Origin: Streptomyces sp. NRRL S-646
Lineage (GTDB): Bacteria > Actinomycetota > Actinomycetes > Streptomycetales > Streptomycetaceae
Length of the DNA: 64,000 nt
Assembly: GCF_000720765.1 (NCBI RefSeq)
Contig: NZ_JODC01000003.1
Location: 310,001 to 374,000, forward strand
Reading direction: 5' to 3'
In this document: piece after piece, positions 32,961-41,645 of the stretch
Position numbering within the stretch: position 1 is the first letter of the stretch
Layout of the letters: each line of letters starts with the position of its first letter
The notes under the pieces: generated by a model
Told to the model about the DNA's origin: nothing
Databases searched by the model: none
Seen by the model: the letters and a program-made list of their open reading frames with translations, nothing else
Made by a program: the position numbers and the translations under genes

Positions 32961-33051
32961 GCGCCCCCCAGGGGCGCGGGGCTGTGTCGATATGCGGCTC
33001 CGCCGCGTGGGGCGCGACCAGCCACGACATGCCGGCAGACGAGCGACGGCC
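32961..33051 (+). repeat. Intergenic repeat R1, copy 1
   Basis: Starts with a GCGCCCCC/GGGGCGC hairpin, then CTGTGTCGATATGCGGCTC, a CGGCTCCGCCG hairpin, GTGGGGCGCGACCAGCC and ACGACATGCCGGCAG. About 72 bp (32980-33051) is identical to copy 3. Confidence 0.85.
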
Positions 33052-33135
33052 ATCGCGGGCCCTGCCGAGAAGCCGCGACGCACAACGGAGCAGTCGCGAC
33101 AGCACCGCAGCGGACCTGCACGTCGGTACAGCGGC

Positions 33136-33189
33136 CGCGCCCCGAAGGCGCGGTGCTGTATCCACATGCGGCTCCGCCGCCGAGGGCGC
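33136..33189 (+). repeat. Intergenic repeat R1, partial copy 2
   Basis: A degenerate, shortened version: GCGCCCCGAAGGCGCGGTG, CTGTATCCACATGCGGCTC, CGCCGCCGAGGGCGC. It runs directly into copy 3. Confidence 0.75.
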
Positions 33190-33263
33190 AGGGCTGTGTC
33201 GATATGCGGCTCCGCCGCGTGGGGCGCGACCAGCCACGACATGCCGGCAGACGAGCGACGGCC
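33181..33263 (+). repeat. Intergenic repeat R1, copy 3
   Basis: Identical to copy 1 over about 72 bp, with the leading hairpin shortened where it merges with copy 2. Identity suggests recent duplication or conversion. Confidence 0.85.
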
Positions 33264-33313
33264 CATTGCGCCCCGCGGCGGCGCGAATCCGCACAGCCCG
33301 CGGAGCGCCCCGC

Positions 33314-36043
33314 TCAGAACAGACTCAGCAGCGCCTCCGCCGGATCCGCCAGCCCCGTCTCCCCGTCCGGCAGCGGCAGTTCGAACCACACCGTCTTGCC
33401 GCGTGGGGTGCGGCGGGAGCCCCACGCCGCGCTCAGGAGGCCGACGAGCTGGAGGCCACGGCCGCCCTCGTCGGTGTCACGGGCGCGGCGTCGGCGGGGC
33501 TGGACGAGGCCGGAGTCCCAGACCTCGCAGACCAGGGTGCGGTCCAGCAGGAGCCGCAGTCTTATCTCGCCCTCGCCGTACCGCAGGGCATTGGTGACCA
33601 GCTCGCTGACCAGCAACTCCGTTGTGTCGACGAGGGGTTCGAGGTCCCAGGACAGCAGCTGGCCGCGGGCGTACTCACGGGCCCTGCCCACGCTGCGCGG
33701 CTCGCGCGGCAGCGTCCAGTCGCCGACGGAATCGGCGGGCAGGCCCTGGACGCGGGCCATCAGCAGGGCGATGTCGTCCTCGCCGTGGTGGGTGTCGAGG
33801 GTGTTGAGGACGTGGTCGCAGACGTCCTCCAGGTTTCGATGGGTGTCGGCGCGCAGCCCCGTCGTTGAGGGGTGGTCGTCGGGTGACGGGTGGGCGGGGT
33901 CGGTGAGGGCCCCTACGAAGGCCTGGAGGCCCTCGTCCAGGGGGTGATCGCGGCTTTCGACCAGTCCATCCGTGTAGAGCGCCAACAGCGCGCCTTCGGG
34001 TAGTTCGACCTCCACCTCCTCGAAGGGCTCTCCGCCGACGCCGAGCGGCATGCCCGGCGGCACGTCGAGCATCAGCGCGTCCTCGCCGGGCTCGACCAGG
34101 ACGGGCGGCAGATGGCCGGCGTTGGCGAAGGTGCAGCGGCGGGTGACGGAGTCGTAGACCGCGTAGACGCAGGTGGCGAGGTACACCTCCGAGAGGTCCG
34201 CCTCGCGGGGGCGGCGGGCCGCGCGGGTCGCCTGCTGGACGCCGCCGGGCGCGCCGAGGCCCCGCGCGATCTCGTCCAACGCGCTCAGCACTTCCGCAGG
34301 TTCCAGGTCGAGAAGGGCGAGGGTCCGTACCGCCGAACGGAGTTCGCCCATCGCCACCGCCGCGCGCAGACCGCGGCCCATGACGTCCCCGACCACCAAC
34401 GCCGTACGGTGGCCCGGCAGTTCGATCACGTCGAACCAGTCGCCGCCGACCTCGCTGGGGCGGTCGGCGGAGGAGTTGCCCGGCAGATAGCGGCAGGCGA
34501 TGTCCAGACCGGAGGCGACCGGGTCGCCCGGCGGGAGCAGTGACCGCTGCAGCATCAGGGCGCGTTCGTGCTCACGGCGGTACAGGCGCGCGTTGTCGAT
34601 GCAGACGGCGGCGCGCGCCGCGAGCTCCACCGCCAGGTCCCGGTCCCGGTCCCCGAACGGCTCGCTGCCCTTCGTACGGGCGAACTGCGCGAGTCCTACG
34701 ACGGTGTCGTGGGCGACCATCGGCACGGCCAGCGTGGACTGGACGAGGCCGCCCTCCTCGGCGGGGACGAGCTGGGTGCGGGCGGTGCGCAGGGCGTCCG
34801 CACAAGGGGAGTTGAAGGGGTAGTGGTGGACCGCGCCCACGGCGACGGGTGCGCCGCCCCCGACGAACGGTGCGTCGGAGACCGCGCTGGCGAAGGCGAC
34901 CCGGCGCAGCTCCCCGCTGCCGTCGGCGAGGCCCGGCGGGGTCTCGTCGCCCGCCAGCAGGCCCTGGTAGAGGTCGACCGTGGCGAGGTCGCAGAAGCCG
35001 GGGACGACGACGTCGAGGAGTTCGCGGGCCGTGGTCTCCAGGTCGAGGGAGTTGCCGATGCGGGCGCCTGCCTCGTTGAGAAGGGCGAGATTGCGCCGCG
35101 CGGCAGCGGCTTCGCGGGCCGCGGCGCGGCGGGAGGTGATGTCGGTTCCGAGCCATGCCACGCCGATGGGGCGGCCGGAGCCGCTGTGCACGCGGTACAG
35201 GTTGATGGACCAGTGCCGACGGTCCTCGGAACCCGGCACGAAGCCTGTGACGTGCATGTCCGTGATGGAGTTGCCGGTCTCCAGGACCCGGCGCAGGGTG
35301 GCCGCGACCCGCTCGGCCTCGGGCCGCTGCAGATAGTCGTGGACGCCGCGGCCGCGGTGGTCGTCGGGCGTGCCACCGAAGGTGTTCGCAAACTGCTCGT
35401 TGACACGGCGGACCCGCAGGTCGGGGTCGATCAGAAGGAAACCGAAAGGAGATTGACCGAAAATCGACTGCGAGGCGGCAAGGTCGGTCTCGATGCTGCG
35501 CAGGGTGCGTACGTCGACCACGATGCAGACGGCGGCCTTCTCGCCCTCCTCGGTCCGCGTCGGCATCACATAGACCTCGGCGAGCCCCTCCCGCCCGCTC
35601 TCCCCCGCCGCCCCACCGGGCTGCCGGAACGGGACCACTCCGGTCCACTCCCGCCCGTCGAGGATCTCGGCCATCTTGCGCTGACCCTGCTCCCGCAGGT
35701 CGTGGTCGATGAACGCCTCGATGGGGTCCATGCCGACCGCGCGCCCGGCGGGGATCCCGAAGAGCTGCTCGGCGCGCAGACTCCACTGGTCGACGAGCCC
35801 GTCGGGGCCGATGGAGAAGGACGCGACCTTGATGTAGTCGTAGATGGAGCCGGGCGGACTGCTCTGCCACATGGCGTCACCGTGAGGTGTCCCGTCGGTC
35901 CCGTCGGTCCCGTCGAAGGAAGACAGGCCCGTCCGGCCCGCCGTCCCGCTCGTCACATCGGCCGCGGCATCACCCGCGGCCTCCGCCCTCGCGCCGTCCG
36001 ACGGGTCCTCGGACTCCGTGGCCTTCGCTGGTATCTCGCTCAC
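33314..36043 (-). CDS. PAS-PAS-GAF-PP2C (SpoIIE)-HATPase multidomain phosphatase
   Basis: 909 aa. After an acidic Gly/Asp-rich lead: PAS at about 60-175, PAS at about 195-310 (GFLLIDPDLRVRRVNEQF), GAF at about 330-480, PP2C/SpoIIE at about 490-715 (EVGGDWFDVIEL, VVGDVMGRGLRAA, LYTDGLVE), and an RsbW-like HATPase at about 765-890 (ELLVSELVTNALRYG, DEGGRGLQLVG). It should dephosphorylate anti-sigma antagonists in response to a ligand or redox signal, with the kinase-like domain in the same chain. GTG 36043 has GGAGGGGA about 9 bases upstream. Confidence 0.92.
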   Translation of the reverse strand: MSEIPAKATESEDPSDGARAEAAGDAAADVTSGTAGRTGLSSFDGTDGTDGTPHGDAMWQSSPPGSIYDYIKVASFSIGPDGLVDQWSLRAEQLFGIPAGRAVGMDPIEAFIDHDLREQGQRKMAEILDGREWTGVVPFRQPGGAAGESGREGLAEVYVMPTRTEEGEKAAVCIVVDVRTLRSIETDLAASQSIFGQSPFGFLLIDPDLRVRRVNEQFANTFGGTPDDHRGRGVHDYLQRPEAERVAATLRRVLETGNSITDMHVTGFVPGSEDRRHWSINLYRVHSGSGRPIGVAWLGTDITSRRAAAREAAAARRNLALLNEAGARIGNSLDLETTARELLDVVVPGFCDLATVDLYQGLLAGDETPPGLADGSGELRRVAFASAVSDAPFVGGGAPVAVGAVHHYPFNSPCADALRTARTQLVPAEEGGLVQSTLAVPMVAHDTVVGLAQFARTKGSEPFGDRDRDLAVELAARAAVCIDNARLYRREHERALMLQRSLLPPGDPVASGLDIACRYLPGNSSADRPSEVGGDWFDVIELPGHRTALVVGDVMGRGLRAAVAMGELRSAVRTLALLDLEPAEVLSALDEIARGLGAPGGVQQATRAARRPREADLSEVYLATCVYAVYDSVTRRCTFANAGHLPPVLVEPGEDALMLDVPPGMPLGVGGEPFEEVEVELPEGALLALYTDGLVESRDHPLDEGLQAFVGALTDPAHPSPDDHPSTTGLRADTHRNLEDVCDHVLNTLDTHHGEDDIALLMARVQGLPADSVGDWTLPREPRSVGRAREYARGQLLSWDLEPLVDTTELLVSELVTNALRYGEGEIRLRLLLDRTLVCEVWDSGLVQPRRRRARDTDEGGRGLQLVGLLSAAWGSRRTPRGKTVWFELPLPDGETGLADPAEALLSLF

Positions 36044-36316
36044 GCGAACCGTCCCCTCCAGCTCACCGCGTCCGGCACCGGTCACCGGGTGCGGCTGCCC
36101 GCAGTATCCAGCACTACGGCGCCGCACAACACGGTGTTCACGATCACAGCACGGTCCCGACGGTTTTCGGTCCCGGCTGCGACAACACTTCCAGTCTTCT
36201 AACCAGCCGACACCTCGTCGAATCACCCGCGCCGGACACTGCCACCGGCCTGAACCAGTCGGTCGACAGGGCGGGCGTTCGCGTACAGCGTCCGAAGGGC
36301 CGGACCGGGGACCTGC

Positions 36317-36724
36317 TCAGCCGGGTACGGCGAGTTCGAACCACACCGTCTTGCCCGCCTCGCCGGGCCGGGTGCCCCAGCGGCGCGAGGAGTGGGCGAC
36401 GAGTTGCAGCCCGCGGCCGCTCTCGTCCTCGGGGCGGGCGACGCGTTCGCGCGGCGGGTCGGGGAGCGGGTCGGAGACCTCCACCAGCAGGACGTCCTGA
36501 AGGCCGGCGGGCCGCACGAGGCGTACGCCGATGGGTCCGGTGGCGTGCCGCAGGGAGTTGGTCACCAGCTCGCTGACCAGCAGGGCCGTGAGATCTCCGA
36601 GTACGTCGAGCTCCCAGGTGCGCAGTTGGCCGCGGACGGCGGCGCGGGCCCCCCGGACGGCGCCCGGTTCCGCGGGAAAGGTCCACTCGGCGCAGTCGCC
36701 TTCAGTGTCGATCACGCCGATCAC
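36317..36724 (-). CDS. Stand-alone RsbW-like ATP-binding protein
   Basis: 135 aa HATPase_c_2: N box LTALLVSELVTNSLRHA, EVSDPLPDPP, ESGRGLQLVAHSSRRWG and GKTVWFELAVPG. It is close in sequence to the C-terminal domain of the large phosphatase downstream (shared VSELVTN.LR, GRGLQLV, GKTVWFEL). They could compete for, or act in sequence on, the same antagonist. 273 bp separate it from that gene. Confidence 0.87.
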   Translation of the reverse strand: MIGVIDTEGDCAEWTFPAEPGAVRGARAAVRGQLRTWELDVLGDLTALLVSELVTNSLRHATGPIGVRLVRPAGLQDVLLVEVSDPLPDPPRERVARPEDESGRGLQLVAHSSRRWGTRPGEAGKTVWFELAVPG

Positions 36725-36877
36725 TTCCCAGGCCCGAGCCCACCAATGTCTGTTTTCGTGGGGTTAGTGGGGACATACCCGATATCCGGCACGCAGTACC
36801 GTCCGCCGTGGCGCGCTTAGCTCCGCTGGTGGAGCCGCCCGCCCATGAACTCGGGGGTGCGTGTTTGTCGGGCGACT

Positions 36878-36966
36878 GCGGGTGCGTTGTGGCTAGTCGC
36901 GCCCGCGCGGCGGCAGCCGCAAATCGACAGGGGCCCCGCGCCCCTGAGGGGCGGGGCTTCGCCCCT
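36878..36966 (-). repeat. Intergenic repeat R1, copy 4 (inverted)
   Basis: On the minus strand it reads GGGGCGCGGGGCCCCTGTCG, ATTTGCGGCTGCCGCCGCGC, GGGCGCGACTAGCC, the same order as copies 1-3. It enters the 3' end of the NUDIX gene and supplies its last codons. Confidence 0.8.
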
Positions 36967-37363
36967 GCCCCCAGTGGGCGGTCAGCTCACGGACCGCCGG
37001 GATGTCCTGGTCCAGCCACGGTACGTCCCAGATCTCGGCCGGGGTGAGCCAGCGCAGTTCGTCGTGGTCCTGGAGGGGTTTGGGAGCGGGGGAAGCCGGG
37101 CGCAGGCGGGCCGTCCATACGTGCAGGACGTACGGCGGCTTCAAGGGCCACTCACCCGGTACGCGGGCTACGGCCTCGGCGTCCACGCCGAGTTCCTCGC
37201 GCAGTTCGCGTACGAGGGCCGCGTCGGGGGTCTCGCCCTGTTCGACCTTGCCGCCGGGAAGTTCCCAGCGGCCGGCGAGTTCGGGAGGCGCGCTACGGCG
37301 CGCGGCGAGCAGGCGGCCGCCGTCGAACAGGGCGGCGCCCACCACCACGATCCGTTCCGTCAT
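36893..37363 (-). CDS. NUDIX hydrolase, MutT-like
   Basis: 156 aa. The Nudix box is complete: GGKVEQGETPDAALVRELRE followed by ELGVD. It hydrolyses a nucleoside diphosphate derivative, possibly oxidised dNTPs (inference from the MutT-like start IVVVGAALFDGGRLLAARRS). The last ~20 residues (GRSPAPQGRGAPVDLRLPPR...) are encoded by the R1 repeat, so the natural C-terminus was probably near TAHWG and has been extended. Confidence 0.92.
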   Translation of the reverse strand: MTERIVVVGAALFDGGRLLAARRSAPPELAGRWELPGGKVEQGETPDAALVRELREELGVDAEAVARVPGEWPLKPPYVLHVWTARLRPASPAPKPLQDHDELRWLTPAEIWDVPWLDQDIPAVRELTAHWGQGRSPAPQGRGAPVDLRLPPRGRD

Positions 37364-37382
37364 GCGTGGGAGCCTACGGGAG

Positions 37383-37583
37383 TCAGTTGGCCGCGGCTGT
37401 TCCGTTCTGCCCGTTCTGACCTATGCGCTCGACCCAGTACAGCTGCTTGTGTCCGCGGTCGTCGAGGCTGTCCGCGATCTTCTGGGCCTCGGCCCGGGTC
37501 GCGTACCGGCCCACGCGGTAGCGATTGCCGTTGTCGTCCTGCCGAATGACGAGCCAGGGAAGCGTGATCGTGCCGTCGTTCAT
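37383..37583 (-). CDS. Small SPOR-like protein
   Basis: 66 aa: WLVIRQDDNGNRYRVGRYAT, RAEAQKIADSLDD, KQLYWVERI, the strand-helix-strand pattern of a minimal SPOR-type repeat, without a signal peptide. It lies 19 bases upstream of the NUDIX gene on the same strand and may share its transcript. Function unknown. Confidence 0.72.
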   Translation of the reverse strand: MNDGTITLPWLVIRQDDNGNRYRVGRYATRAEAQKIADSLDDRGHKQLYWVERIGQNGQNGTAAAN

Positions 37584-37935
37584 CGCGCCCCACCGCTCCT
37601 TCCTGCTCCGGCCCGACCGCCCCTCGCCCGCGGTTCGTGCCGTACCCCACCCTCTAAGGAAACCGCAATCCGCATATGCCCGAGCCTACGCCTTACCTTT
37701 ACGCAGCGAACACGGCTTTTCACAAAGAGGTACGCAACCGGCCAGAACGAGGGGGGCGCACGGACTCGAATGCGCCGCACGCGACTGTCGACGCATCCGG
37801 TCAGCGGCATCCCGGGCATGCGCGGGGCGACCTGCGAGAACGGCCAGATTCCACCGGCAAAGGGGCGGGCTCCGAGGGCGCGCGGAGGGGGTCGTACGGA
37901 GGGGGCGGCGGGGTCAACTGCCGTAAAGGTGTGCG
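37584..37935. other. Gene-free interval
   Basis: About 350 bp between two minus-strand genes. It must contain the promoter of the SPOR-like gene. It is less GC-rich at 37650-37730. No stem-loop, palindrome or reliable coding frame was seen. Confidence 0.5.
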
Positions 37936-38688
37936 CTACTTCACTGGGAGGTGGTACGCCACGCGGTAGCGATCGGCGGGGATGACGACGTCGGCCGTCT
38001 CCACGGGGCGGCCCGAGGCGAAGAAGGTGCGCTGGATGACCAGGACGACATGACCGGGGACGCCGCCAAGGGTCACGAGCTCCTCGGCGAGGCCGGGGCG
38101 GGCGCCGACCTCCTCGGTGACGTTGTCCACGATCACGTCGATCGCCGCCATGCGCTCGACGACGCCCATGCCGCCGAGGGGGCCCTCCTCGGGGAGCATC
38201 ACGGGGGTGCGGCCGGTGACCGCGAGGGGCTCCCAGGAGGTGGAGAGCATCATCGCCTCGCCGGCCTCACGGAAGACGTACCTCGTGCACATCACGCGGT
38301 CGCCGGGCTTGATGTCGAGCCGCTCGGCGACGCAGCTGCTCGCCTGGGCCTGGGCGCTGTTGGACTCCCAGGTGCCGCGGCCCTCGCCGTCGGCCTGCTC
38401 CTGGCGGAAGGGGGTCGCGCCGCCGGCCGGGCGGAACCCGGAGCGGGCCACGCTGCGGGGCACCGGCCGCTCGCGGACATATGTCCCCGATCCGGAGCGG
38501 CCCTCGACCAGGCCCTCCGCCATCAGCACCTTGCGCGCCTCCAGCGCGACGGTGTCCGAGACGCCGTACTCCTCGCGGATCCTGGCCTGGGACGGGAGGC
38601 GGGTGTGCGGCGGCAGCGAACCATTGACGATCTTCTTGCGGAGATCACCCGCGACACGCAGGTACGCCGGCTGCTCACCGAAAGTCAC
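37936..38688 (-). CDS. GntR-family regulator with UTRA domain
   Basis: 250 aa. Winged helix at about 8-72 (YLRVAGDLRKKIVNGSLPPH, LPSQARIREEYGVSD, GSGTYVRER), then an effector-binding UTRA domain at about 110-245 (RLDIKPGDRV, VIPADRYRVAY). HutC subfamily, probably a repressor responding to a small metabolite. The ligand cannot be told from sequence. Confidence 0.9.
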   Translation of the reverse strand: MTFGEQPAYLRVAGDLRKKIVNGSLPPHTRLPSQARIREEYGVSDTVALEARKVLMAEGLVEGRSGSGTYVRERPVPRSVARSGFRPAGGATPFRQEQADGEGRGTWESNSAQAQASSCVAERLDIKPGDRVMCTRYVFREAGEAMMLSTSWEPLAVTGRTPVMLPEEGPLGGMGVVERMAAIDVIVDNVTEEVGARPGLAEELVTLGGVPGHVVLVIQRTFFASGRPVETADVVIPADRYRVAYHLPVK

Positions 38689-38835
38689 TGGCCGCTCCCA
38701 TCAGCTTGTACAGACAGCAACAGCCTGGCAACCGAGGGTTGTGCCGTGCAAGCAAAGGCCAGAGAATCACTCGATGTGATGACATGTGCCCACGGAGGGC
38801 TTTACGCAGGCACTTTCTCCCCGCTATGGCCGTGG

Positions 38836-39951
38836 TCACACCTCGAACTCGGAGCCACCTCCGGTGCCGTCCCCACCGTCCTCCTCGTCCCGGGATTCGG
38901 GCGGGGTCGCAGCCAGGCCCAGAGCCTTGCGGGCGGTGACAGCACGGTCGGGTGTCGAGAGCGCCATGACGAGGTCGTAGTGCTCGTAGAAGCTGCTCGC
39001 GTCACCGGCCTTCGCGGCGCGCGCCCATTCCTCCTGGCGCGCCGCGACCTCCTTGGCGACCTTCGCGACCGGTGTCCTGGAACCGGCCGGCCAGGGGTGG
39101 TCGCCCAGCGTCCGGGCCTCCTCGGTGAGCGCGGCCGACATCCGTCCGGCCCACTGGCGGCTGGACAGCAGATCGTCGTCGGGGCTGTCCGGGGGCTGCC
39201 GGTCCAGGGCGGCGTTCTCGATGTTGACGGCCTTGAGATAGGCGACCTGATCGGCGTCCAGGGTCTGCTTGTCGTTGCGCAGCGAACCCTTCAGACCGGC
39301 CTTCTCGTCGGTGTTGCCGAACAGGCAGGTGACCTCGCGGTCGCCGTAGCGCCAGCTCTGCCGGCTCGGCGTCAGGTAGTACACGTCGACGTCGTCGGGC
39401 ACGGCCCAGGCGTCCATGGCGTAGCCGTAGCGGAGCGCGTAGCACCTGGCGTCGGCGACGTCCGTGAGCCTGCCGTCGCCGGGGTAGGCCGCGCCGCCCG
39501 TCATGCGGAAGGTGGCGAAGACCTCGGCGTCGTGCAGGCCGCTGCAAGGCACCTTGTCGACGTCGTAGGCCATGCCCTCCAGGGATCCGCTCGGGGAGTC
39601 GAAGCACTCGCCCTCGGTGAGGGAGTAGGCGCTGCCGTGGTCGCGTGCGGCGCCCTTCACCCAGGCGTCGAACGCGGCGCCGCCGACCGGTACCGCCACC
39701 CACAGCACGAGCCCGAGTCCGGAGAGGACCGCACCGGTGACGGCCATGCCCCTGCCGCGTTCGCCGGTCCTCCTGATCTGGCGCAGTGCGACCAGCCCCA
39801 GCAGCAGCCCCAGGGCCGGCACGCAGCAGAGGATGCCGAGGACCAGGGCGGCAATGGCGACCCCGTTGACCGGCGCGGGAGCGTTGTACGGCCGGTAGCC
39901 CTGCCCCCAGGGCTGGTACGGGTACGGGCCCGGAGGCGGGGGTGTGGACAC
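38836..39951 (-). CDS. DUF4190 and septum-formation-type membrane protein
   Basis: 371 aa. Pro/Tyr-rich N-terminus (STPPPPGPYPYQPWGQGY), two spans at about 30-52 and 68-90 (DUF4190), then an external domain starting near GECFDSPSG with paired Cys (VPCSGLHDAEVFATF, ARCYAL, VTCLFG), the pattern of the septum_form domain. Acidic, Gly-rich tail. GTG 39951 has AGGAG about 11 bases upstream and gives the usual N-terminus; earlier codons do not. Confidence 0.82.
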   Translation of the reverse strand: MSTPPPPGPYPYQPWGQGYRPYNAPAPVNGVAIAALVLGILCCVPALGLLLGLVALRQIRRTGERGRGMAVTGAVLSGLGLVLWVAVPVGGAAFDAWVKGAARDHGSAYSLTEGECFDSPSGSLEGMAYDVDKVPCSGLHDAEVFATFRMTGGAAYPGDGRLTDVADARCYALRYGYAMDAWAVPDDVDVYYLTPSRQSWRYGDREVTCLFGNTDEKAGLKGSLRNDKQTLDADQVAYLKAVNIENAALDRQPPDSPDDDLLSSRQWAGRMSAALTEEARTLGDHPWPAGSRTPVAKVAKEVAARQEEWARAAKAGDASSFYEHYDLVMALSTPDRAVTARKALGLAATPPESRDEEDGGDGTGGGSEFEV

Positions 39952-40064
39952 GGCTGCCGTGCTCCTGGTTCGGATGACTGACGCACAGAACTGACGTACG
40001 AAACTGACGTACGACTGGGCGCATGGTAAGCGTGCGGTGAGGAAAAGAGGACCCCCGGCCTCCG

Positions 40065-40511
40065 TTACGCCCGCCCGCGCTCCGTCTCCAGCAGTGCCAC
40101 GCACCGCCCCAGCAGCCCGGCCAGCGCCTCGCGTTCCTCGTCCGTGAACTCGGCGGCCAGAGCCCGCTCGACGCGTACGGCGCGGGCGTCCGCGTCGGCC
40201 ATCACCGCGCGGCCCTCGTCGGTGAGGCGGGTCTCCAGGACGTTCTTGTGCCACTCGTGGGGGGTGCGCTCGATCAGGGCGCGGTCCTGGAGGTTGTTCA
40301 GGACCGTGTTCATCGTCGGCGGGGTGACTCCGCACAGGCGGGCCAGGGCCGCGGCCGAGATGCCGGGGTTCTCGGAGAGGTGGAGCAGTGCCGAGTACTG
40401 CGCCACCGTCACACCGGCCGGCTTGAGGACGGCCGCCTTCGTCGCGCTGAGAGCCTGTTCGGCCCGCTTGAGGTGGGAGCCGAGGCGCTCGGACACGGGC
40501 ATGGACGTCAT
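40065..40511 (-). CDS. MarR-family transcriptional regulator
   Basis: 148 aa from ATG 40511 (or 145 from ATG 40502, which has better spacing from GGAG). The winged helix is at about 35-100 (VAQYSALLHLSENPGISAAA, LARLCGVTPPTMNTVLNNL, LETRLTDEGR). Divergent from the SMP-30-like gene; a perfect palindrome between them at 40575 is its likely operator. Confidence 0.9.
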   Translation of the reverse strand: MTSMPVSERLGSHLKRAEQALSATKAAVLKPAGVTVAQYSALLHLSENPGISAAALARLCGVTPPTMNTVLNNLQDRALIERTPHEWHKNVLETRLTDEGRAVMADADARAVRVERALAAEFTDEEREALAGLLGRCVALLETERGRA

Positions 40512-40567
40512 CTCCGCATGGTAGCGGCCCCTTTCAACGGTCAACATGCAGCCATCCGTTAATGCAT

Positions 40568-40596
40568 TGACGATGATTAGAGTTCTAATCTACGTT
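40568..40596 (+). promoter_or_regulatory. Promoter with palindromic operator between MarR and SMP-30-like genes
   Basis: TTGACG (40568-40573) and TACGTT (40591-40596) with a 17-bp spacer. The perfect palindrome GATTAGAGTTCTAATC (40575-40590) fills that spacer, as expected for a repressor-blocked promoter. The nearest candidate repressor is the divergent MarR protein. The match is by eye; no binding data. Confidence 0.65.
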
Positions 40597-40648
40597 CATG
40601 CACACAAGAGAGTGAGTACCGAACCGACCCGAAACGAGAGGCACCGAC

Positions 40649-41629
40649 GTGTCCCGTTCGATCCACCGCCGTACGTTCCTGACCACCGCCGCCGCGCTGG
40701 CCGGCGCCGTGGCGCTTCCGGCGACGGCCGCCCGGGCCGCTGCCGCACCCCGCATCAGCACGGCCTTCACGCTTCCCGAAGACCGCGCCTACCCCGAAGG
40801 CATCGCGCTCGACGCGCGCACCGGCGACGCCTATGTCGGCTCGTACACGACGGGTGCGGTGTACCGGGCCGCGCGCGGCAGCCGCGCGGCCGAGGTCTTC
40901 CTCCCGTCCGGCACCGACGGCCGTACCACCGCCAACGGCCTGAAGGCTGACCGGGCCGGGCGTCTGTGGGTCATCGACTCCACCTCCGGGGTGGACGTCT
41001 ACGACCTGCGCACCCGCGCCCTGCTCGCCCGCTTCACCGTCCCCGGCGGCGGCCCCTCGTTCGTCAACGACCTGGCGCTCGGGCCGGACGGCACGGCCTA
41101 CGTCACCGACAGCTCCCGCCCGGTGGTCTACCGCGTCACCCCGGCCGACCTGGGCCGCGCCCGCGGCGGCAGCGCGACCCTCGACGCCGCCTACGACCTG
41201 AGCGCCGTGGCCCCGTCCGACGGGCTCTTCCTCAACGGCATAGTGGTCGACCCGTCGGGGCGGTACCTGCTCGCCGTCGGCATGACGGGCGGCGGCCTGT
41301 ACCGAGTGGGTACGGTCTCCGGTTCCGTACGCCAAGTGGCCCTGAAAGGCGGCGACTTGAAGCACGGCGACGGTCTGGAGCTGGGGCACGGCACGCTGTG
41401 TGCCGCGCACAACGCCACCAACACTCTCAGCCGCTGGCGGCTGTCCCCGGACGGCACCTCGGCCCGCCTGGAGCGGCAGTTCACCGACACCGCTCTGCAG
41501 ACCCCGACCACGCTCGCCCGCACCCACGGCCGGCTGCTGGTCGTCCGCTCGCAGTTCGACAAGGGCGGCCCGATGGGGCCGGGAGTGCCCGAGGAGCCGT
41601 TCACCGTGGCGTGGGTGGACGGGATCTGA
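40649..41629 (+). CDS. Exported SMP-30/gluconolactonase-like beta-propeller protein
   Basis: 326 aa. Twin-arginine type signal (IHRRTFLTTAAALAGAVALP, AxA site near residue 29), then propeller strands YPEGIALDARTGDAYVGSYT, GLKADRAGRLWVID, FVNDLALGPDGTAYVTDSS. The predicted active-site acidic residues of the family lie in PEGIA and NDLAL. Likely a secreted lactonase or binding protein. GTG start preceded by GAGAGG. Expected to be controlled by the divergent MarR protein. Confidence 0.85.
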   Translation: MSRSIHRRTFLTTAAALAGAVALPATAARAAAAPRISTAFTLPEDRAYPEGIALDARTGDAYVGSYTTGAVYRAARGSRAAEVFLPSGTDGRTTANGLKADRAGRLWVIDSTSGVDVYDLRTRALLARFTVPGGGPSFVNDLALGPDGTAYVTDSSRPVVYRVTPADLGRARGGSATLDAAYDLSAVAPSDGLFLNGIVVDPSGRYLLAVGMTGGGLYRVGTVSGSVRQVALKGGDLKHGDGLELGHGTLCAAHNATNTLSRWRLSPDGTSARLERQFTDTALQTPTTLARTHGRLLVVRSQFDKGGPMGPGVPEEPFTVAWVDGI

Positions 41630-41645
41630 GGCCCGGTCGGGCGGT

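Larger units (their letters stand above)
32909..33313 (+). other. Gene-free interval built largely of R1 repeats
   Basis: About 405 bp between convergent genes, mostly three R1 copies (listed separately) separated by short unique stretches. No coding frame is convincing; open frames here come from high GC. Confidence 0.75.
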
